From Tomocerus qinae (Eukaryota; Arthropoda; Collembola; Entomobryomorpha; Tomoceridae): a stretch of DNA of 64,000 nt. The translations under genes were made by a program, and so were the position numbers. The notes beneath the pieces were generated by a model. That model saw only the letters and a program-made list of their open reading frames with translations. It was not told the origin of the DNA and did not search any database. Positions 42,563 through 56,529 of the stretch are shown in pieces. The stretch spans positions 11,917,001 to 11,981,000 of the forward strand of contig CM034550.1 of assembly GCA_020055645.1 (NCBI GenBank), read 5' to 3'. Positions within the stretch are counted from its first letter, which is position 1. Each line of letters begins with the position of its first letter.

Positions 42563-43018
42563 TTGCAACGTATTCATTGATTTGGCTTATGTAGTCCTAC
42601 CCTAATGATTATACAAAAGAAATTCTAAATTCCCTATCGACTGCATTGGCATCTTGATTTGATAAAGAATACCGTCTGCTATGCTAAAATTGTACACGTG
42701 TCATTCTGTTCCATTCTACTGTGAATTCAGTACAGCCATATAACAAAGGCTAATTTACGCAGTACCTACGCAAGACGAAAAATTGATGCAGTAAAGTATT
42801 TTAGTCAGTACAAGTTTATAGAAAGTTGGTAATCTTTTTTATCCACCAAGGTATATAAGCCCATGCAAATGAATTAACATTGAAATAGCAAGGGTTTGAA
42901 AAATTGGGTTTTTATGCTAAAAGCATAATATTTAAATCTCAACCCTTGACATTTCGACATTTGGTAAAAATACATTTAGCTAGTGAAATTGGTGTAACTA
43001 GTTAGTACACATAAAGAT

Positions 43019-43364
43019 CAGGGAACAAAAAAGGTACTCCTTTTTTACAAAAAAGTAAAAAAGGTACTCATTTTTTACAAAAAGTTAAAAAGGTGCTCCT
43101 TTTTTACAAAAAAGTATAAAAGATACTCATTTTTTACAAAAAAGTAGAAAAGTTACTCCTTTTTACAAAAAAAGTAAAAAAGTACTACTTTTTTTTAAAA
43201 AACGCAGTCCTTTTTACCTTATTTACATGTAAAGTGGAAGTAAATGGGGAACGCTAATACATCAAAATGATAAAAAGGCAAAAAGGGACCTTTTTAATAA
43301 ACTTACTCCTACCTTTTTTATAAAAAAGGCATAAAAGGTAAAATAGGTCCATTTTTGTTCCCTG
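43019..43364. mobile_element. hAT-type non-autonomous element with 8-bp target duplication
   Basis: Ends CAGGGAACAAAAA and TTTTTGTTCCCTG are perfect inverted repeats of the hAT CAGGG type. The element is flanked by identical ATAAAGAT at 43011-43018 and 43365-43372, the 8-bp duplication typical of hAT insertion. Length 346 bp. The left part is an internal tandem repeat of about 30 bp (AAGGTACTC-TTTTTTACAAAAAAGTA, five to six copies from 43031 to about 43180). Confidence 0.9.
43031..43190. repeat. 30-bp minisatellite inside the hAT element
   Basis: Units starting near 43031, 43061, 43090, 43120 and 43150 share A(A/G)GT(A/T)CTC followed by TTTTTTACAAAAAAGT, with slight variation from unit to unit. 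Confidence 0.8.
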
Positions 43365-46300
43365 ATAAAGATCAACTTAAAATCAATGTTTTGTGTCAAA
43401 TCGTCAACATATATAGTACACGTCATGTATATAGCATTTAATTTTCGAAGTATCTACTACCAAAGTAGACAAAATTAAGTATATTATTAATATGGTTATG
43501 AAATTCATATAGAGTGGTTGCGCTACGTAGAAGAAATTAATGAAGTAATCCTAAAGCATGATGAATAGAGTGTACATCATTAATTTGAAAGTGCAAAGGC
43601 TCAAATTACTTTATGTGTAACGCATGTAGTGATACTATAGGACGGGTTATATAATATGTATGGCGACTTGGATAATATTTGTAGGAGGTGGTAATGCATA
43701 TTGTAAATGGAGATCTCGTATCTCTATCTGATAACATGGTCAATGCCTTAGGAGGATGTTATTAATCTAATATGCAAGGTTGTAGATCTCGGTTAGAAGT
43801 GGTTCTGTTGAGTGAGACTCATGGCAGAAGATGAAAATGACGCTAATCTTCTTGAAGGTTGATGAAAAAACAGACATTACACGTTGTACTTAAGTAGTAT
43901 AGAGAAAGGTGATGTAGATTCAAGTGTGGAAGTAAATAATTTATAATTTAAGCATGTTATTATTTTGATGTGCTTTGTTGATTTGATTATGATATATTTA
44001 TGCATCAATGAGGTAAAGTTCATAGTTGAGTTGTTCCTATTTCCTTAGGTAAATAAACAAAAAGAGAAATTACAAGAGATTTTCATAGTTGAGAGGTTTC
44101 ATTTTAGCTGGAGAGAGAAAGGAAGATAAGTTGGTAGCGTTTTGCATGACCAATTTGTATTCTGCATTAGTAAATAGACAGAAACAGGGAGACAGACACT
44201 TAATTTTATTGTTTAAAGAAGCAATTTTCCAAGTTTAGTTGTAAAATGGAAGTTGTAGAACATTGGAGTAACTACCCGACGAGTCTACTCGGGGAATACA
44301 TTATTTCTACAAATGTAATATTAGAGTGATACGCAGGATGTCTAACTTCTATGTAAATGTAAATTGCGTCGCATGACTTAATTTTCTTCCTAGAACGAAC
44401 AAATATATCTTTGCCTAAGTTACTTTCATTTGTAACTTAGAACACTCGGTTAAAAAAAAATTCTCCAGAGCTCAATAAGTGAAGCTCATCTCACTACTAT
44501 AGAATACAATACTTACAACAGTTCAACTAAGTCAACCTTCTCCGTCGAGCTCAACTTATTTCACTTTTGTAATGCTAAAGAGCTTTTTTCATTCAGAGAG
44601 CTACCAACTCTTCTTCCAACATTTCCCATTGTATCATCTACTAATACTTATCAACTCAATACCTAACAGTCTTCCGTTTTTCCTACACTGCTCCAGTTTT
44701 TCACTTGAATAAACGCATCTGTTGCAGCCTAAGGACTATTTCTCATTCACAGAGACCATCCATGCTTTTCTCAACCACTCCATTTACTTCTCTACTCTAA
44801 TTCATTACTACTTACAAACTTTATTCTTAAACCTGCAGTTTGTGGCTTCCGAAATTCACCTTCTCAATCTCAAAATACTTCTTCAGCTATAATCATCACC
44901 AAAATGAGTCAAAAGTCCTATTCTTGTGCACATTATAATTTTCCAATAATAATATTACCTAACTAGGCCACCAGCACAGTTTTACCTATAATATTTAATA
45001 TTTAATTCTACAAAATTTATACAGATAGCTAAAAGTTTTGTTTCTTAAATATTGCAAGAAGTCGTTGACAGATCTTAAATGTATCAATTTAAGGCATAAC
45101 AGATAGGAAAAGTTAGAAGAGAGTCATAATTCAATTAGTAGATACATAAAATTAATCTGTGAGAGATATCTCTGAATTTGAAGTATGTAAATCAGTAAGA
45201 AGTCATTGATTAATTGCCAGAACGTCTTGGGATCCAATATTTCATGCGCATAGCTTAACAAAGTAGAATCCTTAATGGGATTCATTCTATCACTCTGATT
45301 CTACCTTTCACACATTAGCAATATATTCCATAAGGGTAGAATGTGTTGGTCATTTAATACTAAAGTGTGTTAAGTGTACTGTATAGGATAATAATATTAA
45401 GTTTTGTATTGCTCTATGCTGTATAATATAGTTATGTAAATTGAAGTAAGGGAAAATTGAATCATAAATCATCTATGACTGCATGATAAATATTTATGTA
45501 TAGACCTCTCTGTCTATTTACTACTACAATCTCATTATACATGTATATTATTCAATATTTAGGACAAGGCTATAGATTTTCGAATCTTATTACTATTATG
45601 AAAATAAGAAAAAGGTTACATAACATAGTATATAGGTTTTATTGTACTTAACTATGAAGCGGATTTATAAAGGCAAGAATTGGTAGAAAGGCTAAAGACA
45701 ATGTGACAATCGAGCAAGGTTTATTGTCACATAAGTATATACTAGGTTTAGTAGGTAGGTGTAGAGGAATACATAATAATAGACTGTCACTACTGTATGG
45801 TTAACATCCATAGTAGTGAAAGTCCTTGTAGAAAAGTAGATTGTAGCAATAATATTGCGTCAATGTGTACATTGTGCTAAGGGATACAATGGCAATGAAT
45901 TATTTGTAGTTAGGAGTGCTTTATGCTGTGTGAAAGGAAGAAAAGTCTAATTCAAAAATCAATGAAATTCCATTTTAGACTCTTTCTCTGGCATGGTCAC
46001 AATGTCAAAAGCAGAAAAGAGTAATCCGTTTTACTTTTATAGATTAAATTATAGAAACACACAGCAGAGTAGTCGTCCGTAACTATAAATGTGCTCGACA
46101 TTCACACACACACATTATGAATATATAACGGATATTTTTCTGACGTTTGAAATGAACTCCATTTCTTCTACTATATCATACACAATAACATTTCAACTGT
46201 AGTTATTAAATATTAATAAAATGTTACATGCACAACCTACGAGCTTTCACTCCTTTCTCCCCTCTGACAAAAAAAGAGAAAGTCAACTTATCTTACACTG

Positions 46301-48865
46301 AATTGACTATATACTTTTTATAATACCTTCGAGAACCTTGAGAATTAATGTCTTTCCCTCACGGTCATAATACTACACAAGATCAGATAAACTAACGAAT
46401 GTAAAACCCCGTCGTCTAATCGACTGCATATGATTTAATACCACAGGCGAATCCATTTTATCTTCTCATTTTTCTGCCAAAGACGAACCAAAATAATTCT
46501 CCTACTCCATTTAACCATTTATGACTCTACTACCGACATTCAAACCCAAACTACTTCCCTATCTACATTAACAAGGTACTTTCACCGCTGGTGGAAAAAT
46601 CTGACATTGAATTTACGACAGAAAAATGGCACAAGTAGAAAAAACAAGAAAAATTTGCAAAAGTAAATAATATTTGTAATGCAAATGACAATAATTACGG
46701 GAAAATGCATGTTTTATATAAGTTTTAGCTGTATTATGGTTATAATTGTACAAAAATGCATTTTTTAAGTTAGTTTTTCAGGATAGCAGAAAGAAATAGA
46801 TATTTCCACCAGGGATTTCAAGTCTTTTAGGCTCTGTAGGAGAAATAATATCGAATTTCCAATTTTACTGTTTGCTACGTACTGAATTCATTAAATCACC
46901 CAAGGGAATGTTTTACGTATCGTAAGTATAGGTAACCGCTTTCGACGAACTTATATACCAAAGGTAAAACAAATAAAAGTGCCCATTCTTGTCGGTACAA
47001 GAGCCACAGGCTTTAGCAAGGCAAGAAAATAAGCTTTCACTGAACAGGTACACACCTACCCACTACCTAAGGTAAATAATGGAATGTATTGTAAAGGTAA
47101 AATAAATAACCTACCAAATCAAAAGGCACTCTTATGTTCCTTTCTCTCCCTTACCAAAACTGCCTCTGCATGCCTCTGGATATATTTCTACAGTATGACA
47201 TCCTAGAATGTTTTACTTACGACTTTCACTCAACGCTAAATATCACATTATAAGCAAAATATTTATTTCCCTGTCCTTGTTCACAATTTTTAATTTCCTT
47301 GAAGTAGAAATAAAATTTCCCTAGCTAAATCTGAGTAAAGTGGCACAAATGGCATATATTGTGAATAGTTCTTTTACTTCCATCCGATTCAACCATTTCT
47401 CTGAATTTTTATACCTATTTGTGATATTGAAGGAATTGCCATAACTGCTACTGCCATTTAGTCTTTTAGCGTTATCTTTGACATTGACCTAATTTAATTT
47501 AGTATAATGTGAAGTGAATGTTATAATGGAGTACAGTTAAGTGTTCCTTACAGTATTACAACGTACCAGGCTACGACATGCTGAAAAATAACAGATGTGG
47601 AATTCTTTTGCCCTAGTATGCATAGCTGCGACTTGATGAGCAAATTTGATAAAGGATCAGAGGCATTTGAAGGAAATGCCAATCAAATGCATCTCTGCCA
47701 CACCAAAACAAATAGAACAGTTTTATCAACACTAGAATATAATTCTACTGACAAGTTTAGTAGTCAAATCCAAATCAAACCATTTTTATCATTCCAGGGT
47801 ATAAGAGCCATGGATCAAACTTTGCATATGGGAATCAGGTAACGCTCTACATCAAGACATTATAGATATACAGCTTAAATTCCAATTTTCAAAGGTAAAA
47901 CCGCAGAATGTATGATGAAAGAAACAATTGAATATTTCAAGCTTTGCGGACGATAAAATTATCATCACTTGCAATCATGAAATAACCAGATTAAATATGT
48001 AGATAAATGTGTCTGGAGATTTTCTATTTCTACTTAACATAATAATCCGAGATAAATTGTAAATAAGGATAAGCTAAAGAGATATATGATAAAAATGGGA
48101 GAGTAGAGACTCATGTGAGTAGGTAGGGTGTCTATCTAGTGGAAAGAACAAGTCCGTCATGTCAGGTGGGGTAATTTGTCGAAATGGTATATAGGGCATT
48201 AGATTGAGAGAGATAGATGTTGCAATTGTTAGAATTACTACACATGAAGGGCAGGTAGGAGTATTTATTTTGTTCTTGGTGGTGGCTGAGAAAGTATGTT
48301 ATCTTGGGAGTGTAAAACGGGATAGAATAATAATAGCTAGAAGCTTCTAAGTTAATGTTGAGCTAACATAATGTTACATATATCTATATGAAGGAAGCCA
48401 CATGAGGAACTGTAACTGTAGGAATTCCGATAAGTCCATGGGAGTTGGTTGTAAGTAGTACTGCTGGAGAACAAATATTATACTTGTCCCATTAGCACAA
48501 GTGCACGTCATGCAAATCGATATTATTTATCAAACTCCTTGCCCTACCCTGCATGCTCTACTTTAACTATTGTACACTCGTTGTTGGAGATCTACCTAGT
48601 TTAGTTTCATTGTTGAATTGCTTTCCAGACCTAGACTTGAGTACTAGATGACTTGCCTTGTTTTGTTTTATCTCGTTGGCCTTGCCCTCATCTGATATAC
48701 TTACGTTAGATTACCCTGCAAAAGAGGAAGTCAGATTTCCCATCGTGTTACACTCTTATCATTAAACCCAACAAAATACTATTACTATCAACCAGAGAAA
48801 TGTCCTAACATATTCTAAAGTCTCAACTCACAGCCGGTCTTTACCTGTTTACTTTACCACTAATT

Positions 48866-49150
48866 CGCCCAAATAACTCAATAAACTTTAGATACATTCA
48901 CCAAAATCCAATTCTAAACTGATTTTCTCCAATAATCTCTATATTGCCAGATGTGACTTAGTTTTGTACACATTCAAGCAAATAACTCGATAAAAGGGTA
49001 CCCATGTTGAAAATTCATGCGAAAACTGATTTACTCGAATATTATCTAATTTCACGTGGCTGATAATATTATTTCAAACCGATTCGGCCACATTATTCAA
49101 TAAACATTGGTTACATTCTGGAAAACATTCAAAATAAATTATTTTTTCGC
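48866..49150. repeat. Degenerate tandem repeat, period about 109 bp, three units
   Basis: AAATAACTC(A/G)ATAAA words recur at about 48872, 48981 and (as CATTATTCAATAAAC) 49090, followed by similar TTCACC/TTGAAAATTC...AAACTGATTT(A/T)CTC strings. Old and diverged. Confidence 0.4.
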
Positions 49151-52100
49151 ATAATAAAATAAAATACAGGTGATAATTTAGAATCGTTAATTACAATTTG
49201 TGATTTTCTGGATTAAATTCTATTTTCTAAAACAGGATTTTGATGTTTTCGTACCTGAAAATCATTAAATGAAACTGAAATAATAGCCCGGTGAGATTGA
49301 TTGTATTTATACGGTAGTAAGTCGGTAGATATGTGTTTAGTACTTAGTGGATGTAGTGCAGCACGTAAGATTTAGCTTATTTTGTGTACTATTCTATATA
49401 TTTATCGTTTCTGTTCTCCCTTGACTGACTGTCTGAGTGATTGTGGGCGAATTCCAGAGCACTATTCTCCTCTCTCTGGATTTACACGTAATCAAATAGA
49501 TTGCTAGACATTTTCGGTTTATATTCATGCCAAGCCGAGTTAAACCGTACCAGGTATAAATTCAGTTGAATTGAATTGAATAATACGGGCTACCTACCAA
49601 ATTTCGCAGAACACGTACGCAGTTTCCGGAATAACTTACCTAGCAGTTACAATAATCTAATGTCAGTCAGAATCTGAACTCAACTGGACTGCCTCCTAAA
49701 TTGTTTTGTTTTCTAGTCTATGGACATGACACGAATCAAATTGAATCAATGTATTATATCCCACACAGATATCAAATGCATACGTAATTGGAAATGGCAT
49801 TTCCCTTCTCGAATTTACTACCGATTCTTTGGTCCGCTTCCTTTCCCATTCCCACACAAATACAATATGTTTCTGATGGGTGAAGTCGATAGAGAAATGA
49901 TTAAATCCATAGATGGTAGATAAATACTACTACCATCATTAAAAAGTCTGAACGTTATTGGATTTGGGAAATACACTTGGGAGAAAAGCGCTTTATGTTT
50001 TTGTGTTCAACTGAATATTGAAGATTTTTTACGCGCCAATCTCCAATTTTCCAGTACTTCATTTTCTCAATTTAATTAAAATGTCTGCTGATTTTTTTTT
50101 GTATTGACCGACCCAAGTAAAAATACCAGAAAGAGAATTTCCATTTGCATTTAGGTAATTTTATGTCCCCACGTGGCTGTTCAAAGGATATTTTCGTAAC
50201 CGAATAAATCTCATGCATACATTGAGAATAATTTACAGATAGTGGATTGCGTTTGCTGGAAAATGTGATTTTACTGCCCAATCTCGATTAAATGGATAAT
50301 AAAAAGGTAAAAATAGTTTAAAAGCAATTTAGATTGGAACTCACGACGTGTACAAGGTTTAATTACTGCAGAGTGGAAAGTAGAGAAGTTGGAATAAAGC
50401 AGTGCGGTTCATTTGTTCGTTTGTCAGTTTTCCATTTGCAATGTATTCTGGAAGATATCACTCAATAGATAAGTTAGTAGTCTGGAGAAGAGTAATAGAG
50501 TCCGGAGATAATGGAACACCGTAGAACATTCAACTCAACACTCAGCGAACCATAATGACAAATATTTGAGGAGACAAACTGAGCTGTGTCAAGAAGGACT
50601 AACTAACACGAAAACGGAGAAAAGACGAAACAGGATACCAAGAATGTCTCGAATACTATTATATAATGAAGGGTAGTATAAGTATACAATTGTCTCAAGC
50701 TATTACGTTCAAAGTTAAGTTTAAAGGTAAGTCAAAGGAAGACAGCAGACAAAGGACAGGAAAGAAAACCAAAACCAAATAGTCAAGGGAAGACAATTCA
50801 GATAAAAGGGAAAGCACTCTAAAATTTCTAAGGCGAGGAAAACCGTCATAGTAAGTGCGTAAATTATTACCTTACATTAGCCCCGGCTTATAACCGAATT
50901 TTTCTTTAAAATCAGTCTTGCACTGATAATGCCCGTAATTTTCTCAAAAATACAGGATAGAATTTATTTCTTAAGATCATTAAGAATGACTGTATAATGG
51001 TCGGTTGAAGTATGACAGAGGTTGCACATTTTAAAAATCGCGCCATGAAATACACCGGGCATACCACGACCCAATTAACCTAATTAAAACGATAACATTG
51101 ATAGGTATTTGAGCAACCACTGCCTTACTTCAACCTAATGGTCAATTTTCTTTGAAATATTGTATCTACTGATGAAACTTACCTGTGGTATTGCTTAATC
51201 CAGGACAAAATGACCACAGTATAAGGAAAGAAATAGCTTATTAAAGGTGTATTGGTTTTATTTGCTTCTTACTTAGTATTAGACTTTGCTTACAAAGCTA
51301 TCACATGTCAATAGCAGATGGCTGAAATAACACCAAAATAAAAAAAGAATAATGCTGCGGTTTTCTAGATTGGAAGAAAGAAAATCCTTCGGATGAGTTG
51401 CAGTTGCATGAAAGGTAGCTCGTTTTCTTTAGCATGCTTTTGGTTTAGTATTCGTACATGAGATAAAAATCCCAGCTAACATCAAAGGGAAAGCACAGGA
51501 AACTATACTGTCCTCCTCTTACTACGGGAATTATGTCATGTCGTGCATTGCCATGCTTAATAAGTGAAACCCTGAGGAGATCTCTCGAAGACACGTCGCT
51601 TTTCATTAAGCTCCACCGTAAATAAACTGTCCGTCCTAACTTACCTGCTTCTTTTAAGAGAGCAACAGCTAACATATGATCACCCTTATTTAGGATTATA
51701 CTTTATCAAGAACATATTATAAGGACTTAGCTACTAGTTCGGACTTTCCCCTTCGTTTGTCGACACTGATAAATAATTTGTAAATAGCCATGTCAGCATA
51801 CCTACCTACTACCTGTTATTTATCACAACTTAAAATAGGTATACCTCAAATCTACCTGAGTTCTATTTTCAATATCTTTTTTACGAATATTCACACGTGG
51901 ATGGATTTCTATTCTCAGAAATATCTTGATGAAGAAGTTGGTATTTAAAATTGAACCATTTTAAGCAGATGATGAAAACAACTTTTGAATCTTCTTTGTA
52001 CTTTGGGAACTGAAACTCATTTTGCTTTTGCAGAATCGTACGTAGAAATAGTTTTCATCAGAACATTATTAAAACTTTTGAAATTTAATACTAACTCTGG

Positions 52101-53726
52101 AACGTTTTATATCAAACCAAGTTTCAATACCTGTAAAATGAGAGGAATACCTCAAATAGCCAATTAACAGAATCCAGGATGTTCTTTGTCTTCCATATTC
52201 ATTATTCATAGGTTTTGATTGCAAAAACCTTATTAAAAGCAGTGGTGAAACCTGAGTTGTGAAATTATTTATACCATGTTTAGAATACAGTGTTTTCTTC
52301 CCACGAAATAATGTAAAATTCTTTTGTTATTAGGGTGAAGGATAAATGAAGTATGAGGTATGATTGAAAAAGTGAAAATTTAGTTGTCTAAAGGTAGAAA
52401 TAGAGTACATTAGGAGAATAATGGAATGAGTACATAATAGATGGTATTTATGAATATTTTATGCTGTTTCGTATTATGTATTTGCATTAGGTGTATAGGA
52501 AGTTGAGTGATGGAAACCTGAGAGTGCACATTGCCCACACATGAAGAATTCTGTAATCATTTAGAGCGTTGTTGGGCAAAGATGAAAAAAACAAAAAAAA
52601 TGTTTGCAGACTGCATTGATCGAAAGAATAAGGAAAACATGAGTTCACCTGCAAGGATGCCAATAATGGAAGCTGCCAGGCACATCCACACAACATATAT
52701 ATTACATTACAACTTATGTTGAAGTTGGAAGATCGGAAAGTATGGATCGGGAAGAATACATCAGCAACTACAGACATGGCCGTAAATAATTTAGTGATCC
52801 TAGGATGTGAATATCCTCCCAGTAGGCAACGTACATAGTGAAAGACAAACTTCTTCTCTAAATGCTTACTTGACATCGCTTTTAGTAGTGTCTACTTTAT
52901 ACTTACTTGTTGTGGCCACGTACTTACATTGTTCAATCTACCGGTAACCAGTTCACGTGGACACTTTACTACATAATTCTTACATCCGTACCTCTTATAT
53001 TGATATTTTAGTACATTAACTACAGCATGATCTATAAAATTGTTCATATCCTACTTTCTCCAAACTTTCACCACTAAATAATATTTATTTCCTTCCCATT
53101 CACACCGAATTTTCTCCAAGGTTAAAGCAAATGAAAAATTCGGACTATATTCTGTAATTACATAACTAAAAGTAATTTTGTATCTGGATAAAATTGTAAA
53201 TACAGAAGAAAAGAGAAAGCACGATGGGAAAGAGATTTTTAATCATGCTGTATAATACTTTGAAGGTAACATAAACCTTTCACCTTGCTATACATCTAGC
53301 ATAATAAAAGCAACGTAAGATTTGAGATTTTATTGTGACCTTTTATACACGAGTATTTCGATCTTACAACAAAGACTTGAATTTGGCTAGACAGAACTCA
53401 ACCTTCGGCACAGGAAACAGGAAGTTAGACATAACGACGCAAATCCTAATAATTGTATACCTATTACGAATACTCTTACTCTTTTGCTAATATAAGTACG
53501 TATTTGATAAAACTTTCAATTGAGAGGCAAAAGTAGATTAGGACTTAAAACCGATAAAAAACTAAATTCATGTTATATAAAGCTGTGAGGAATTAGACAG
53601 TGAAAAATGGCATTTTTCGTCAGACGTTCCTAGAAAAATACCTCGTAATATACTTATGACATTCCTGAAATGATTTTTTAGTGAATGAATAAAGGAGGTA
53701 GGTATGGTTTCTAATGACGATTGGGC

Positions 53727-54510
53727 TTGACTATCATATTCGCTCTTAACTTTTTTTGGGAAACTTGGATCTAGTCCGAGAACAAGGTGTCGAGTGTGCC
53801 GTAAATGCCGCATGCCGTAAATGCCGTAAATAGAATTTACGGCATTTGGTATTTGGCGGCATGCCGTAAATGCCGTAAATGCCGTAAATTATTTTTTACG
53901 TTTTTAGCTGTTTTTATACATAAATTGATGTGGTAAGTGAGTAAAAACACGTTAAAAGTGATTTTATATATCAATATTGTGTATTAACATCATTATATGC
54001 CACTCCTTGTGGCTGAAAAGCTTTGAAAAGTGAAAACTCGTTTTATAACTTATGACAGTTGTCATTTATTATAAAATGATCAAAATTATATTTTTTGTTC
54101 TTCCAGTAGTTGAATATTACTATTAAAATGCCAATGCCGTGTATTATGTATTTTACGGCTTTTACGGCATTTACGGCATTTACGGCATGCGGCATCTGAA
54201 AATAATTTACGGCATGCCGACTTTATACTCTGTCCGAGAATATTGGTCGTAGAAAGACGAAGTTGGTCTCTAAAAACGCAGAAAATGTCAATTTATAGCA
54301 GCTTGCACTTAGATTTCTACCTTTTACCTTCGTTTGCGAGTTATTGCAATTTTGATTAATATCTCGTAACCAGAGGTAAAAATTGGGAATCTAAGTCCAA
54401 GCTGCTATAAATTGACATTTTCTGCGTTTTTAGAGACCAACTTCGTCTTTCTACGACCAATATTCTCGGACTAGATCCAAGTTTCCCAAAAAAAAATCGT
54501 CACTTTTATG
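53727..54510. mobile_element. Palindromic MITE, interrupted by a second element
   Basis: GGGAAACTTGGATCTAGTCC near 53758 pairs with GGACTAGATCCAAGTTTCCC near 54467, and GGTCGTAGAAAGACGAAG (about 54245) with CTTCGTCTTTCTACGACC (about 54441). The arms are nearly perfect inverted copies over about 110 bp. A 450-bp insert (53783-54232) splits the left arm. The outer edge resembles that of the palindrome at 29066-29487. Confidence 0.8.
53783..54232. mobile_element. Nested hAT-like element rich in ATGCCGTAAATGCCGTAAAT repeats
   Basis: It is flanked by identical TCCGAGAA at 53775-53782 and 54233-54240, an 8-bp target duplication; the repeated octamer belongs to the host palindrome. The ends CAAGGTGTCGAGTGTGCCG and, inverted, CAGAGTATAAAGTCGGCATG are imperfect inverted repeats of the hAT type. 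Both subterminal regions are arrays of TGCCGTAAA in opposite orientation. No coding capacity. Confidence 0.85.
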
Positions 54511-54706
54511 CCCTATTCATTTAGCTGTATTGTCATAGAGTAAATTTCTATGGCTCTGTGTATTTTAAATCGTAGCCATAGATACTTCCCCATTACCTGC
54601 CCCTCATTGAATTTCCCCGTATTTTGAACCACCCCTGAACCTTAATACTGGGTTTGACAAGAATGGGCAATTACAAATAAAAAATAAAATGCTTTTACTC
54701 GGTTAA

Positions 54707-54712
54707 TTTATT
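54707..54712 (-). terminator. Candidate poly(A) signal of receptor-like gene A
   Basis: TTTATT on + (AATAAA on the gene strand) about 285 nt beyond the stop at 54995. Confidence 0.4.
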
Positions 54713-54994
54713 TAGCTCTATATTCTACATTTACGAAACGATATAGAAAAGCATTCCGACTACAACAGTAATCAATACTTACATTAGATCGAAAAGATAT
54801 ACTTTTAGCAAAATTAAATCCATCGGAGCCAAAGCTAATAATTCAGAACGAAAACAAGTATGAACCATTCCTAGAATTTAATACTATTAAATATTTACAA
54901 GGAATTCCTCCATAAAAATACGATAATAATAATAAGCTATAATAGCATATTGATATAGACATAGCATGGATTGTAGTTTAATTTTCATGGACAA

Positions 54995-56526
54995 TCATAC
55001 TAAACCTAAATCAAAAATTTGACCCATAGCATCACCAGTCATGGTTAATAGTTTCGCTGCCCCCCGACTAATACTAACTATGAATAGCGGCACACTTAGA
55101 ATGCTCACAGGTTCCTCTAACCCTATTCTAAAACTTAATACTTTACAGGAAATTTTGAATTTTTTCATATACTTAACATGAACTAAATCTTTTGACGTGT
55201 ACTGGCTTATACTCGCTACTAAATCATTGTACGCTGTTGGAATTTTATCCGCAGTTATCAAAACCGAGCACCATACAATTAAGAGAGTAATTCCAAGCAA
55301 GCACATCAACATAAGTAGAAATGATGGCCATGTCTTATAGTTCTGTATAGTAAGCACAACAATTAAAATCAAAATCCTTGTAAGCAGCGATTGCACTGGT
55401 GCTAGAATCATGCCAAAATTCTCTTGATTGTACTGGAAGATATATTTCATTATGTTACAATATTTAATAAAAATTGTAGGAGATTTTCTCACGATACTTC
55501 GCGCTCTGTATGATGGTTTTCCACATCTGTAAATGAAACAATTAGATTAATTTCATAATGCTTTCTTATGAGATTTCACTTTTTACTCCAAAAAAGTGAA
55601 AATACTTTTCAAAATAATTTATTTAACTTTCACTTTGGTGAAAGTTAGTGAAATGTGGCTTACACCAATTCCTTTGCAATGATATCATAAAATTTATATC
55701 CAAGTATTAGCATCTCCACTCCCATCATATCTGTACATATAATTGCAGCAGTTATCCAAAATACGAAAATGGCAATGATAATCACAACCGGAAAATATTG
55801 ATACTCTTCGGGCAGATATGCGTACAAAAATATCGGCTCGTTATGGAATGCCAATAATAATATGGAATTTACGAAACCCCAGATCAATGGAAATGTATTC
55901 ATCGCTCGAAATATTAGTGCCATTAAATTGTCGTCGATTGTTTCTTTACTCGGGATGTATGTCTCTAAAAAAATGTCTTTAATTACTTTCTGTTATTAAT
56001 ATTTACCATTTGTAATTATTAAATTTTGCAATTTTATCGACTTACCTTCAAACCGACGCAGAATTCGAAACACATCAGTCATAATTAGTGTTACATGTAC
56101 TGAACATTTAATCCACATGATGTATGTCATGAATACTAACCAGAAGTAAATGCATCCAAGCAGAGAAATAATATATGATAATGACATGTCGCCAATTTTT
56201 GAAAATCGGGCAAACTGCACCGTACAATAAATGGACAGTAGAAAAGTTATCGTTGCGTGTAGGTGAAAAAACACGAAATTTAATTTTGTTTTATCTAATT
56301 TTACAGCGTAATTTGTCCTATCCCAACAAAATGGAGAGACTTTTAAAAGTGTTCCTAAATTAACGATTCGTTCGAGTTCATTAAAAACATTATCAGAAAT
56401 GGAGTAAATTATTTGCTTCTTTTTTTCTGCATTTATAACTGTTGAAGGTGAAATTATCTTAAGGATTGGTTTGTATATCGACTGATACTTAGTCATAATT
56501 ACTTTTTGAAGCTTACGGTGGTACAT
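54995..56526 (-). CDS. Chemoreceptor-like multi-membrane-segment protein A (three exons, 437 aa)
   Basis: Minus-strand exons 56526-56046, 55964-55664 and 55526-54995 (intron phases 1 and 2; donors GTAAGT and GTAAGC) total 1314 nt with stop TGA. Hydrophobic segments are at about residues 83-103, 116-138, 184-202, 215-238, 291-315 and 318-345, with a further one near 405-425, so six to seven membrane spans. An N-terminal SPFCWDRTNYAV motif precedes the first span. Tandem paralogy, length and topology fit arthropod gustatory-receptor-like proteins, especially those of springtails. The insect-type TYhhhhhQF motif near the C-terminus is absent, so family assignment is inference. Expected role would be a sensory plasma-membrane ligand-gated channel. 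ATG at 56526 was taken as first in frame; the one at 56496 is also possible. Confidence 0.75.
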
Positions 56527-56529
56527 AAC

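Larger units (their letters stand above)
40210..54700. other. Gene-poor intergenic region with several non-autonomous elements
   Basis: About 14.5 kb between TMEM151 and the receptor array. Short ORFs at 40522-40713, 47597-47842, 49720-49923 and 52487-52876 have no recognised domain and no paralogue support. Supported content is the elements at 41835-42562, 43019-43364 and 53727-54510 and a degenerate tandem repeat at 48866-49150. The stretches 43400-48850 and 49200-53700 showed nothing I could support. Confidence 0.5.

Noticed and set aside
47597..47842. 81-codon + ORF with possible splice signals
   Set aside because: A CCAG/GTAACG pair can be imagined, but no neighbouring exon joins it and no domain is recognisable.
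49720..49923. 67-codon + ORF preceded by TTTTCTAG
   Set aside because: A good acceptor-like sequence and a fairly protein-like composition, but no partner exons and no recognised family; not enough to call.
52487..52876. 129-codon minus ORF
   Set aside because: Longest ORF of its region, but Cys/Phe-rich noise with no domain and an overlapping + ORF of equal quality.
56175..56363. 62-codon + ORF within receptor-like gene A exon 1
   Set aside because: Antisense shadow of the receptor exon.
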